Shown piece after piece: positions 21,878 through 32,100 of a stretch of DNA of 32,677 nucleotides. How positions within the stretch are numbered: position 1 is the stretch's first letter; the number at the start of each line of letters is the position of its first letter. A program made the position numbers and the translations under genes. The stretch is from a virus. The notes beneath the pieces were generated by a model, which ran no database searches, was not told where the DNA came from, and saw only the letters and a list, made by a program, of their open reading frames with translations. Where the stretch lies: positions 40,178-72,854 of the IMG/VR virus record IMGVR_UViG_3300000117_000020; one strand, 5' to 3'.

Positions 21878-22852
21878 ATGATTTACAGAAATACATCAAG
21901 TAAAAGTATTATTAGAAAAGTAATGCGTGATCTAAAACCTAATGATGATAATTGGGTAGATGATGCAATAGAGTGGATAGGAGAGGCATTAGAGCATATA
22001 GGTTCTGCTGCCCAACTAGCTACAAAAAAGACTGTACTACACATTAAAGATAATAAAGCATTATTACCTAACGATTTATATTATATTAACCAGGTAGCAG
22101 TAAACAATTTAGTTAAACCTTCTATAGCATCTGAATTAGAAACGTTAACAAACAAAGTAAAAACATTAAAATCAACTGTACAAGAGTATAATAAAACATT
22201 AGAAAGTGAAGTAGTTAAATCTGCAGATGGTACATATACATCTAGTATTACTGCTACAGATTTAGAAACATATGATACTCAGTATAAAAGCAATGTCTTA
22301 GAATTAAATGAAATTAACAGCAGGATTATTGTTTTAGAGGGGATGTTTTTTAACAACAAAATCGATGGATCAAGTGCTAACTTAATACCACTGTGTTATG
22401 GAGCTAGCACTTTTCCAGAATCTATACACTGTGTAGATTGTGTAAATGAAGTATCAAATGCTAAAGATTCTTATATAATTGATTATGATTATATAAAAAC
22501 ATCTTTTGCTTCAGGACAAATATGTTTATCATATACAGCGTTTCCTGTAGATGAAGATTGTTTTCCTTTAGTACCAGATGATATAAGTTATAAAGAAGCT
22601 ATGTTTTGGTACATATTTAAACAGTTATTATTAGGAGGGTGGGACAAACCTACTAATAAAATTGATTATAATTATGCAGATCAGAAATGGATGAAATATT
22701 GTTCACAGGCTAGAGCAAATGCTAATTTTCCTGATATAGATAAAATGGATAGTTTTATGAATCAATGGGTAAGACTTGTTCCAGACGTTAATGCACATAG
22801 TGTATTTTTTGAAGAGCTAGGTACAAGAGAAAATTTAAATAGATCAATGTAA
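21878..22852 (+). CDS. Putative head-tail connector (ring) protein, DDAIEWIGEALEHIG family
   Basis: 324 residues. The start IIRKVMRDLKPNDDNWVDDA followed by IEWIGEALEHIGSAAQLATK, and then LPNDLYYINQVAVNNLVKP, matches a type of connector or ring protein I recall from crAss-like and other Bacteroidetes podoviruses. A helical coiled-coil segment (TLTNKVKTLKSTVQEYNKTL, about 89-108) follows, and the C-terminal third includes ALISYTAFP-like strands (GQICLSYTAFPVDEDCFPLV) and YKEAMFWYIFKQLLLGGW. It couples by TAATG to the giant protein that would continue the tail. Together with 1661 and 20265 it gives three connector candidates. Confidence 0.62.
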   Translation: MIYRNTSSKSIIRKVMRDLKPNDDNWVDDAIEWIGEALEHIGSAAQLATKKTVLHIKDNKALLPNDLYYINQVAVNNLVKPSIASELETLTNKVKTLKSTVQEYNKTLESEVVKSADGTYTSSITATDLETYDTQYKSNVLELNEINSRIIVLEGMFFNNKIDGSSANLIPLCYGASTFPESIHCVDCVNEVSNAKDSYIIDYDYIKTSFASGQICLSYTAFPVDEDCFPLVPDDISYKEAMFWYIFKQLLLGGWDKPTNKIDYNYADQKWMKYCSQARANANFPDIDKMDSFMNQWVRLVPDVNAHSVFFEELGTRENLNRSM

Positions 22853-25800
22853 TGGGTAAGTATATAAAAGGACTTTCTAAAGATACAGGGCATATGGATC
22901 AGCCCGAAGGAACATGGAGATATGCTAGAAACATACAAATACATCCTGTAGACGGAGTATTGTCAAATGAGCATGGAATGGAGCTTCTTTCTAAAAAAAG
23001 TAAACCTGGTTTACCTGACAATACAAACATATTACCTGAAGGTTCTATTGTAATAGGATCTATAGAAATTAATGATGATAGAGTTATTTTATTTTTAACA
23101 TTTAACACAACATTTACTGACCTTGCATTTGATTTTGAATATAATTCAGAAATAGGAATACTTGAGAATGACTCTTATACTACTTTATTTAGACCTAACA
23201 GAGATACTGTTAATACTACTGTTTCTTTAACAGGAACTGATTTTAATTTAAATTTTAATCAAAACCATTTTATAGAAGGAACGTATAAAATAAATCCAGA
23301 TGGGGAACTATTTGTTTATTGGGTAGATAATGTAAATCCGCCTAGAGCAATGAATATTACTAGGCAACAAGAATGGCTTAATAATTCAGGAGGTGTAGGA
23401 CAACCGTTTGAAAGATTGTATGGGTTAGATCCAGAATCAACATCAAACCCTTCTCATATTAGAATGTTAGATCTTTTTCCATCATCAGGACCTGTTCCTC
23501 ATGTAGAGTTTAATAGTATAAATCCAGGAGGTAACTTATTAACAGGAGTATATTTTTTAGCTCTTGCATATGTTGATAGAGATCTTGTAGCTACAAACTA
23601 TGTTACACTAACAAACCCTATATCTATTGTTGAAGACATTGAAGGAGTATTACCTATAGAAAGGTATGATGGAGCACCAGCAGCTGTGCCTTCAGGTAAA
23701 TCAATTACATGGAATGTAAGTAACTTAAATACAGATTATGAATATTTAAGACCTGTAGTTATAAGAAAATCTGACGGTAAACGTACAACTTTTAAATTAA
23801 ATGATCTTCCTATTAAAAATGTAGCAGGTGCTGTTAGTTTAAATTCTGTAACATTTACAGGGTTAGAAGGTTTTAATGGATTTGATAACGTAGAAGATGT
23901 AATTGTTGACACAGTGTCTTACGAGACTGCTAAGACAATTAATCAATTAGACGGTAGTCTATACTTAGGAAATGTAAAAGGCTCTAAGGATGTAGGATAT
24001 CAGCCCTATGCTAACTATATTAGTTCTAGACCTGCTTTACATCCTCTTCCGTTTTTTGATCCGCATGAAGCAACTATTGATGTATTAGAACACGGGTATA
24101 TAGAAAGTTCTCCAGAAAATTTACAAGGAGGAAATATAGAAAGTAGATCTCAAGGGTTTAGGCATAACAAAAATATATATAAATATAAAGGTTATACAAG
24201 AGATGAAGTATATGCATTTTACATTGCGTTTATATTAAATGATGGTACAGAGTCTTATGCATACCATATTCCAGGTAGAGCACCTTTACGTTTAAATGAA
24301 TTAAATTCTACAGGTGCTTTTCAATATGAAAGTATTCCTACTTATAATTTTAATAATAGTATTATTGATGCAAATAATACTTTAGCAGATCCAGACATTA
24401 ATGCATTTGGTTTATGGGAATCATGTGATATATATCCTTTAGATCCTGATAATGCATTAAGACAAATAACAAATAATAAAGGTAGAGCATTTCATTTTTT
24501 TGAAACTAGTATGTTAGAGGGAAGTAGAAATATGAACTACTGGCAAAATACAGGAGAAAGATATCCAACAGATGAATTAAATGCAATTAACTGGGATGTA
24601 CTAGATGCTTCTAGACCTGGTAGGCCAGGCTCCTCATTAGCAGGAAGGCGTGTAAGACATCATCATTTCCCATCTAATGAAAATGCAGAGTATCAATCTA
24701 TACACAGTAATACTTCTACAATTGATATTATATTAGATGTAAAAGAAGTTTATAGTATTGATTTTAATTGGGCAACCTCTAAAGCTAGAAGAACAGGTGG
24801 TATGGGTTTAAGTAATAATGAAGTTGTTTGGGGAAAATTATTTGAAGTTTATAATGGGTCTACTCCAAACAATAATGAAAGCACGGGAGGAGCAAGTATT
24901 CCTGAAATAGAAGCTATGCTAACAGTACCATATTTTTCAGGAGACGGTCCTGGCGATTCAAACTCTATTGAAAATCATCTTTCTTGTGATACTACTAGAC
25001 AAATTTTTATGTTCTACGAGTTAAATGCAGATGCTACAACTATTTATCCTAATATAGGAGATAAAATGTCTTTTAACTGGGTTAATAAAAGTAAGAGTGG
25101 TGGAAATGCAAAAGCAGGAGCATATGCAACAATAGTAAGTAATGATTTTATTTCAGGTCCTGGACCGTATAATAATGATCCCATATCTTTAATGGACAAT
25201 GATCCAAACAGTGATTATACAAGTTCTACATATGGAGCAGGAGAATATAGTTATGTACAATCTAGAAAAGACTCTAACGTAAATGGATCTGCTATTGTTA
25301 ATAAAGGTGATTGTAAAAATAGTAATGGTAAAGGTACTGTTAAATTTTCTACAGGATGTATTGAAGTAAAGAAAAAAAGCCCAGGTACTGAATCTTGGGA
25401 TACTCATAGTGGGGCTATGGGAGATCGACCATCAAATGTCACTCCTGGTAATAGTAACTTTGGTCCAGGTAATAATTCATGCAGTACAGGTTTAGTAACT
25501 GTTGTTTTAGTTGATCCTGCTAGAAAATACATTGTAGCTAGAGCTGATAGTGATGGGTTACCAGGTTCTTTTGCTACTACATATATGGAACCTTCTAAAT
25601 GTCAAGGGTGGGTACACTGGAAAGCTGGAGATACATCTGCAACAGATGGAGGATACATTGCTCATTATGTAAGATCTTTAGGTATACAATTTGAGGATTT
25701 AAAAGTACCACAAGAAATATGGGAAAAAACACAAGGTTTTAGAATATACTATGCAAATAGAGAACATCATGACAGACGTATTTTAGGACAAAATACATTA

Positions 25801-28800
25801 AATCCATATGCTACTACAGAAGATCCTATAGTACCTGCATGCGAGAATTCAATATCAGAATTTAATGGAATATCTGATGAATCGTATGGACTTGAATCTT
25901 CAGCTGTTCAATCAAAAGAACACTACTGGATTAATTTTCCTTACTATTTAGATGAAACAGCATATCTTTTACCTAACCCAAAAGATGCTGGAATGACTTA
26001 TGGGTATCAAGGATTAAGTTTTCATGACTTTTATTTAATGAGAGGGCACGGGCCAAGTGGAAGTGGGGAAGCTAGAAGAAGTATTACTGCTGCTACACAT
26101 TTAAAATTAGATTATATTGTAGAAAACATTGCTTTTAGTGGGCCTTACATGCCTCAAAAAACAGGTGATGGATATGCTGACTGTCATAAAAATTATTCAG
26201 GAGTTCAATATGGTCCTGTAGTAAATGGGTTACAAACAGCATTAAACTTTTTTAGTCCGTCTCAAGCTCAAGATCCTGCTGTAGGTATTTTTGATGGAGG
26301 TACAGATACATTTAATTTATACGAATGGTTACAAACTTCAGGTACACATGTTGATCTTAACAGGCCTATTAAAGAAAGATGTAAAACTTATTTAAATGGG
26401 GATAGTATATACAATGGAAAACAATTAGGTTTTGGGCGTAAGACTTGGAATAACTTTGGAGAAAGTCATATATCTTTATTGTTAAATGAAAAGTTTGGTA
26501 CTTTACCTGCATTTAATTTAACAACAGATTTACCATGGATTAAAGAAGAACCGCCAGCAGATGCGTTTTTTGAGCCTCATATTGGTAAAGGTGGATTCCA
26601 ACCTTTTATGTATCAAGCTAATATGCATGCATTTAGATTAGATATGTATAATCCATTTGATAAACAAGATTTAGTATGGACAGGGTATGAAGTAACAGGA
26701 GACGATTATGATTGGTTTAAGGTAGATGATGTAGGTAATCCTATTGCAAATTTACCTACTATAAATTATTTAACAAGTGATACATATGATAATGTAATAA
26801 ATGCAGGAGGTCAACATCCTAGTTTACATGTTGGTAATGTAGCTGGAGCAACAAATCCTACTTATCCAAATTCTGAATTAAATAAACAAACTAATCCTCC
26901 TATAGAAGAGGGGGGTGCATTTGACTATACAGGAGGAGGGGAAACTTTTTATGCTCCTACAGATCAAGTAATGACTATTGAAGATTATATAAAAGTAGCC
27001 GCACAACCTGCATTAGATAGGTTTAGAACAGGTCATATATTTGGGGGTGACACATTTATATCTAGACATGGTTATAGAAAAACAGCTAGATTAAATTTAG
27101 TTGATTTAGATGGGTCTCCTATGAATGATGTAAGACGTAGAGATATAAGATATTTATATCATACAATTGTAGAGTCTACAGATAATATTAATTTTAGACA
27201 TGTTGACACTCGAAAAGATTCTTATTTTCCAGGCACTCCTGCAAAAGATGTATTATTATTAAAAAATACAACAGACGGAACAGATGTGGATAACATGAAA
27301 TACAATGAAGATTACTCATCTGTTAATAGTATTGGTTCTACAGTACCCCTCCCAATACAAATATCACAACCAACATCTTTTCCAAATAGAGTTATTAGAA
27401 GCGCAACATCAGATGACAGCACATTGTTAGATAACTATAGAATTTTTCTAGCATTACAATTTAAAGATTTACCTAAGAATAGAGGAGATTTATGGAAAAT
27501 ATCTGTCTTTAATAATTTACTATACTTTCATATGGAAGATAGTATTTTTAGAACTAAAGGTAAACAAACAATGCAAATGGCAGATCAGTCAGAAGCTTTT
27601 ATTGGAAGTGGAGATTTATTTGCACAACCGCCAGAGGAGTTAAAACAAACAGAAGCTGGGTATGGTGGTACACAATCTCAGTTTGCTACCACGGTAGGAG
27701 ACTTTGGTTATTTTTATGTAGACCAAAGAAATGCATCTGTTCATATGATAACAGATCAAATGTATGACATTTCTTCTGTAGGACTAGAAAAATGGTTTCA
27801 AACTAATTTACCATATAAATTAAAAGTATTTGGAAAAGTTAATTATCCAGATAATCCATTAAGTTTTGGATTTACTTCGGTATATGATGAAATATATCAA
27901 AGAGTGTTGTTAACTAAAAGAGAACTTATTCCAAGTGCTTTATTTTTGCAAGGATGGCAAAACTTTATAGATCAAAATGATACAGATCCAATAGGAATGA
28001 TACAGTACATACCTGCAAATTCAACAGGTAACGCAAACGGTGTGTCAAATGCATCAGATCAATTTATTATTAAATTACCAGATATTGATCCAGATCCTAA
28101 TTTCTTAGGAGAAGCTGGTGAACAAGATAATCCTTGGACTTTATTACCAGTAGAAGATGAAGCATACAGAGGTAATGGTAGAAATTATTTCCAAAGAGAT
28201 GGATGGACTGCTTCTTATAGTCCAAAACTACAATCATGGATATCTTTTCATGATTATACTCCTTATTTATATACATACACATCTTCTGCTTTATACTCTT
28301 TTAAACAATTTCCAACTATGACAAGTAGAGGTAATGTACATTCAAATATTTGGAAACATAATTATACTTCAACTAAAGGTACTTATTATGGTAAAACCTA
28401 TCCGTCAGAAATAGAAATAATACATAATGAAAATAAATTTGTAAATAAATTATTTTACAATTTTTGCTGGATCACAGACAGAACCAGCCAAGCTCAAGAC
28501 TCTAATGATGATTATGGAGGATGTCCTCAATGCGGTATTGCAGGGGGATCCGACAATGCATATCCTGATGTTGACTATACTGCTAACCTGTTAACAACAA
28601 AAACACATGGTCCTGGATTTGATAAATTTGTATTATATAATTCACATCAAGCTTCTGGTGTAATAACTATAGAAGAACTTTTAAATGCAAGAAAAAATGG
28701 ATGTGAATGGTGTATTAATAAATTTAGAGATTTAACAAGAGAGTCTTCACCTAATTTTTTAGGCGAAGGAAGAAATAATGATTTATATTATGCTTTGCAC

Positions 28801-29133
28801 ACACCAAATATGTTTAGTGCTCAAATAGGAGGATTAGATGCTGAAGGAGAAGAATTAGATATAGGAGGAGTAATGGTAGATGGTGGTGGAAGTTTAATAT
28901 CTACCCCGCCTAATCAACTACCATTGTGGATTATTTCAGATATGCATGAAACTTTTAACAATAGCGCTGTATATAGTAAAATTACAGCAATACCTAGACC
29001 AAGAAAATTTATAGACAAATGGTTAGCAATTCGTTTGATAACTAGTAATACTGCTAGTTTTTTAGTAAATTTGTACTCCACTGAAGTGGGTGCTCGTAAA
29101 TTCCATAGACATGAACAGAATCAACAAAAATAA
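22852..29133 (+). CDS. Giant tail-tip (muzzle/stabilization-like) protein
   Basis: 2093 residues. N-terminus MGKYIKGLSKDTGHMDQPEG followed by TWRYARNIQIHPVDGVLSNE is the start I recall for the muzzle or so-called stabilization proteins of crAss-like and related phages, where a GL.KD......P.G.Y..A.N segment opens a large beta-propeller-like body. The rest is Asn-, Asp-, Tyr- and Gly-rich, with strand-loop periodicity, several Cys pairs (GGCPQCGIAG near 1883-1892; NGCEWC near 1946-1951) and no signal peptide or enzyme motif. It follows a ring gene by a TAATG overlap and precedes the long open frame at 29138, which resembles the muzzle-then-cargo gene order of crAss001. Likely function: tail tip that closes the channel and contacts the host. 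Confidence 0.65.
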   Translation: MGKYIKGLSKDTGHMDQPEGTWRYARNIQIHPVDGVLSNEHGMELLSKKSKPGLPDNTNILPEGSIVIGSIEINDDRVILFLTFNTTFTDLAFDFEYNSEIGILENDSYTTLFRPNRDTVNTTVSLTGTDFNLNFNQNHFIEGTYKINPDGELFVYWVDNVNPPRAMNITRQQEWLNNSGGVGQPFERLYGLDPESTSNPSHIRMLDLFPSSGPVPHVEFNSINPGGNLLTGVYFLALAYVDRDLVATNYVTLTNPISIVEDIEGVLPIERYDGAPAAVPSGKSITWNVSNLNTDYEYLRPVVIRKSDGKRTTFKLNDLPIKNVAGAVSLNSVTFTGLEGFNGFDNVEDVIVDTVSYETAKTINQLDGSLYLGNVKGSKDVGYQPYANYISSRPALHPLPFFDPHEATIDVLEHGYIESSPENLQGGNIESRSQGFRHNKNIYKYKGYTRDEVYAFYIAFILNDGTESYAYHIPGRAPLRLNELNSTGAFQYESIPTYNFNNSIIDANNTLADPDINAFGLWESCDIYPLDPDNALRQITNNKGRAFHFFETSMLEGSRNMNYWQNTGERYPTDELNAINWDVLDASRPGRPGSSLAGRRVRHHHFPSNENAEYQSIHSNTSTIDIILDVKEVYSIDFNWATSKARRTGGMGLSNNEVVWGKLFEVYNGSTPNNNESTGGASIPEIEAMLTVPYFSGDGPGDSNSIENHLSCDTTRQIFMFYELNADATTIYPNIGDKMSFNWVNKSKSGGNAKAGAYATIVSNDFISGPGPYNNDPISLMDNDPNSDYTSSTYGAGEYSYVQSRKDSNVNGSAIVNKGDCKNSNGKGTVKFSTGCIEVKKKSPGTESWDTHSGAMGDRPSNVTPGNSNFGPGNNSCSTGLVTVVLVDPARKYIVARADSDGLPGSFATTYMEPSKCQGWVHWKAGDTSATDGGYIAHYVRSLGIQFEDLKVPQEIWEKTQGFRIYYANREHHDRRILGQNTLNPYATTEDPIVPACENSISEFNGISDESYGLESSAVQSKEHYWINFPYYLDETAYLLPNPKDAGMTYGYQGLSFHDFYLMRGHGPSGSGEARRSITAATHLKLDYIVENIAFSGPYMPQKTGDGYADCHKNYSGVQYGPVVNGLQTALNFFSPSQAQDPAVGIFDGGTDTFNLYEWLQTSGTHVDLNRPIKERCKTYLNGDSIYNGKQLGFGRKTWNNFGESHISLLLNEKFGTLPAFNLTTDLPWIKEEPPADAFFEPHIGKGGFQPFMYQANMHAFRLDMYNPFDKQDLVWTGYEVTGDDYDWFKVDDVGNPIANLPTINYLTSDTYDNVINAGGQHPSLHVGNVAGATNPTYPNSELNKQTNPPIEEGGAFDYTGGGETFYAPTDQVMTIEDYIKVAAQPALDRFRTGHIFGGDTFISRHGYRKTARLNLVDLDGSPMNDVRRRDIRYLYHTIVESTDNINFRHVDTRKDSYFPGTPAKDVLLLKNTTDGTDVDNMKYNEDYSSVNSIGSTVPLPIQISQPTSFPNRVIRSATSDDSTLLDNYRIFLALQFKDLPKNRGDLWKISVFNNLLYFHMEDSIFRTKGKQTMQMADQSEAFIGSGDLFAQPPEELKQTEAGYGGTQSQFATTVGDFGYFYVDQRNASVHMITDQMYDISSVGLEKWFQTNLPYKLKVFGKVNYPDNPLSFGFTSVYDEIYQRVLLTKRELIPSALFLQGWQNFIDQNDTDPIGMIQYIPANSTGNANGVSNASDQFIIKLPDIDPDPNFLGEAGEQDNPWTLLPVEDEAYRGNGRNYFQRDGWTASYSPKLQSWISFHDYTPYLYTYTSSALYSFKQFPTMTSRGNVHSNIWKHNYTSTKGTYYGKTYPSEIEIIHNENKFVNKLFYNFCWITDRTSQAQDSNDDYGGCPQCGIAGGSDNAYPDVDYTANLLTTKTHGPGFDKFVLYNSHQASGVITIEELLNARKNGCEWCINKFRDLTRESSPNFLGEGRNNDLYYALHTPNMFSAQIGGLDAEGEELDIGGVMVDGGGSLISTPPNQLPLWIISDMHETFNNSAVYSKITAIPRPRKFIDKWLAIRLITSNTASFLVNLYSTEVGARKFHRHEQNQQK

Positions 29134-29137
29134 AAAA

Positions 29138-32100
29138 ATGAGAAAACTCTACAGACGTGGAGGAAGAATAAAATATTATGCTAACGGTGGTATGTATGGT
29201 AACAATACTGTGCCAGGATCTATGATTCCTAATACTAATACTGCTAGCTATGAACAAGTTAATCAAGCTCAAATAGATGCAGCTAATAATCAATTAGCTC
29301 AAATTAAAGCTCAACCTTGGCAACAGCAATTTGCTCAGCAACAACAACAAGGTTTAGCTGCTACGCAAGCTCTTAATCAATCTGCTACTAAAGGTTTAGG
29401 TATGCTTACTGATAGGTTAAGTGAGGGTAAAAATGTATTTGGTAAAAGTGCAGCTGACTTAGCTACAAGCCAAGGTTTTACAGACACAGTTGTAGACGGT
29501 GTAGTTACTGAAACTGCAGCTTCTAAAGCAGGTAATTTAGCAGGTAATATTGGTACAGCTGGTATGGTTGCTGATTTTGCAGGACAAGGTTTGCAAAAAG
29601 TTTCTGATGATGGTGATGCTACAAAAATGAATGTAGGTGAAACATCAGGTACAATGTTAAGCGGTGCAGGTAAAGGTGCAAGTATGGGAGCTACTATAGG
29701 TAGTATTGTTCCTGGAGTTGGTACAGCAATTGGTGCAGGAGTTGGTGCTACAATAGGAGCTGTTACTAGTGGTCTTAAGGGAAGAAAGGCTAGAAATGAA
29801 GCAAGAGAAATGGAGGAAGAAGAAGAAATGAAAAAAGCTCAAGCACAACAAGGAGCATTTGCAGGAGGATTACAAGGTAAAGAGTATTCTGGATCTAATA
29901 TGGGACAGCTTAAACGAGGTGGATACAGAAATTTTTATATGGGGGGCGGTCCCCTAAAATACGCAGAAGGCGGAAATAAGGTTGAAACAGATACTATGAA
30001 TAATTGGCAAATGGTAAATGGCCAGTGGCAACTTCCTAGTCATGATTTTTCAACAGGTCCTGCGCCTACAAGGGGATACCAAACTAATTTAGAAGGAATA
30101 GATAATAGTATTTATGGTCCAGGAGATGACCCTACAGCTAGAATGTATTATCCTAAAAGAAGAGATAATGAAAGCAGTGAAGATTATTTTGCTAGGACAG
30201 CAGTTCACAGAAATAATAGAGGAATAGTTCAAAGAAATGCTTGGAAAGAAACAGGAGACAATATAGTAGAAGGAATAAAAAATGCACCTGAAACTATTGC
30301 TAATGAAGTGCAAAAAACAAAAGATACTTGGTCAAACTTAGATGGTTTAGGAAAAGTTGAATATGTAGCAGATAGAGCTAAATTTATTCCTATACCAGGA
30401 GTTCCACAAGCAGCAACGCTTACTAGTGTTGGAGTAGATGCTATTCAAGCAGGGCAGGCAGCGTTGGAAGGAGATTGGGAAACTGCTGGTAATGAACTTG
30501 TTTCTGGAGTTGTTGATACTACGTTTGGTAAAATTCCAGGTTTTCAAGGAATAGGTAGTACAGCAGTTAATACAGTAACAGAAGGTGGAGAAAAATTGTT
30601 AAAAAATACAATACAAAATTCAACAAAAAATCAACTAGCTCAAAAAACTGGTAATTATATTGTGGATCAAACTAAAAGAAATTTAAAAAGTAAATTTATA
30701 AAAGATCCTATTAAAGATGTGCTTCACATATCTTCTGGAAAATATGAGCAAGCAGATCCTGTTATTACACCAAATAACAATACATTATTAGCTCAAAACA
30801 GATTAGGTGGAGTTAGAAAATATCAAAACGGAGGAGGACAAGGAAACAATCCAGATTTATATACGATGTCTGCTTCTGATGCAGCTTTTATTAATGCAAA
30901 AACAGGAGCAAGAGAAGGAGATCAAGCATATCAAAGTGGATCACTTACAATGCCAAATCTTATTAGTTCTGATAGACAAATTCCTAGCAACATTAAAAAT
31001 TTAAATTTGCCTACACAATCTTCACAACCTAAACCAATTGATTTTAGAAATGTAGCAACTACTAGAGAAACTTTAATGAATGCGCCTGAAAATAACCGTC
31101 AAGCAAATTTAAATCAAAAGCTAGATCAAACTTTAGAACAAAGAGAAATAACTCCAGAACTAGGCATGGGATTTTTAGATACTGCGCAATTAGGTTTAGC
31201 AGGATTAGGGATGATTCCTGGGTTTGGTGTTGTTCCCGATCTGCTTAATGCTGGAATTTCAGGAGCAAGAGGAAAGTATGGAGATATGGCTATAAATTTA
31301 GCAGCTGCAACACCAGGTGTTGGATTATTAGCAGGCCCAGCAGCAATAGGAAATAAAACCTATAAGACTTTAAAAACTGTTAAAAATTTTAAAAGTGCAG
31401 CACAGGTGCCTAAAATAAAATTTACAGATAAATTACTTAATGCACGTAGGAATAAAACAAGTAATCCGCAAATTCAATATACTAATCAATCTGAATCTGG
31501 TCAAAGTAACCCTGCTATTGCACAACTATTATCAAAAAGAACAGGTGGTGTAAGACAATTAGATGGAGGAGTAGCTAAACCATTACCAGGGGGAGCAACA
31601 GAATTTGTCGGTAAAAAACATGAACAAGGTGGAATTAAATTAGACCCTATGACAGAAGTTGAGGGCGGAGAAACTATGGATAAAATAAAAGGAAGCGATT
31701 ATTTCTTTTCTAGTTATTTAAAGCTGGGAGGAAAGTCTTTTGCGCAAAGACATAAAGATATATTAAAACAAGGTGGAAGTCAAGAAGAGTTAGATAGGTT
31801 AGCAGCTATACAAGAAAAAGCAGCTGGTAGATCTAAATACAATCTTGGAGGAGAAAGAACAAAATTTCAAAATGGAGGTCCAGATTTAACTCCAGAAGAG
31901 CTAGCTAAATTACAAGAGTATATAAAATCATTGGGTCCAAGAGACAATAGTATAATGGACGATGCGACAAAAATACCAGCTGAACTTAAAGATATAAACC
32001 CTGCTTTATTTAACTTAGAAGGTTTTAGTATTGAAGATTTACAAGATAGTGCTAGTACACTTGGATTAAGTCTTACAGAGGCTGCTAATTATATGCTTAC

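Noticed and set aside
30807-31004. 65-codon + strand frame within the giant gene
   Set aside because: It lies in another frame inside the uninterrupted frame starting at 29138, and its composition is low-complexity Gln/Lys/Leu typical of a shadow.
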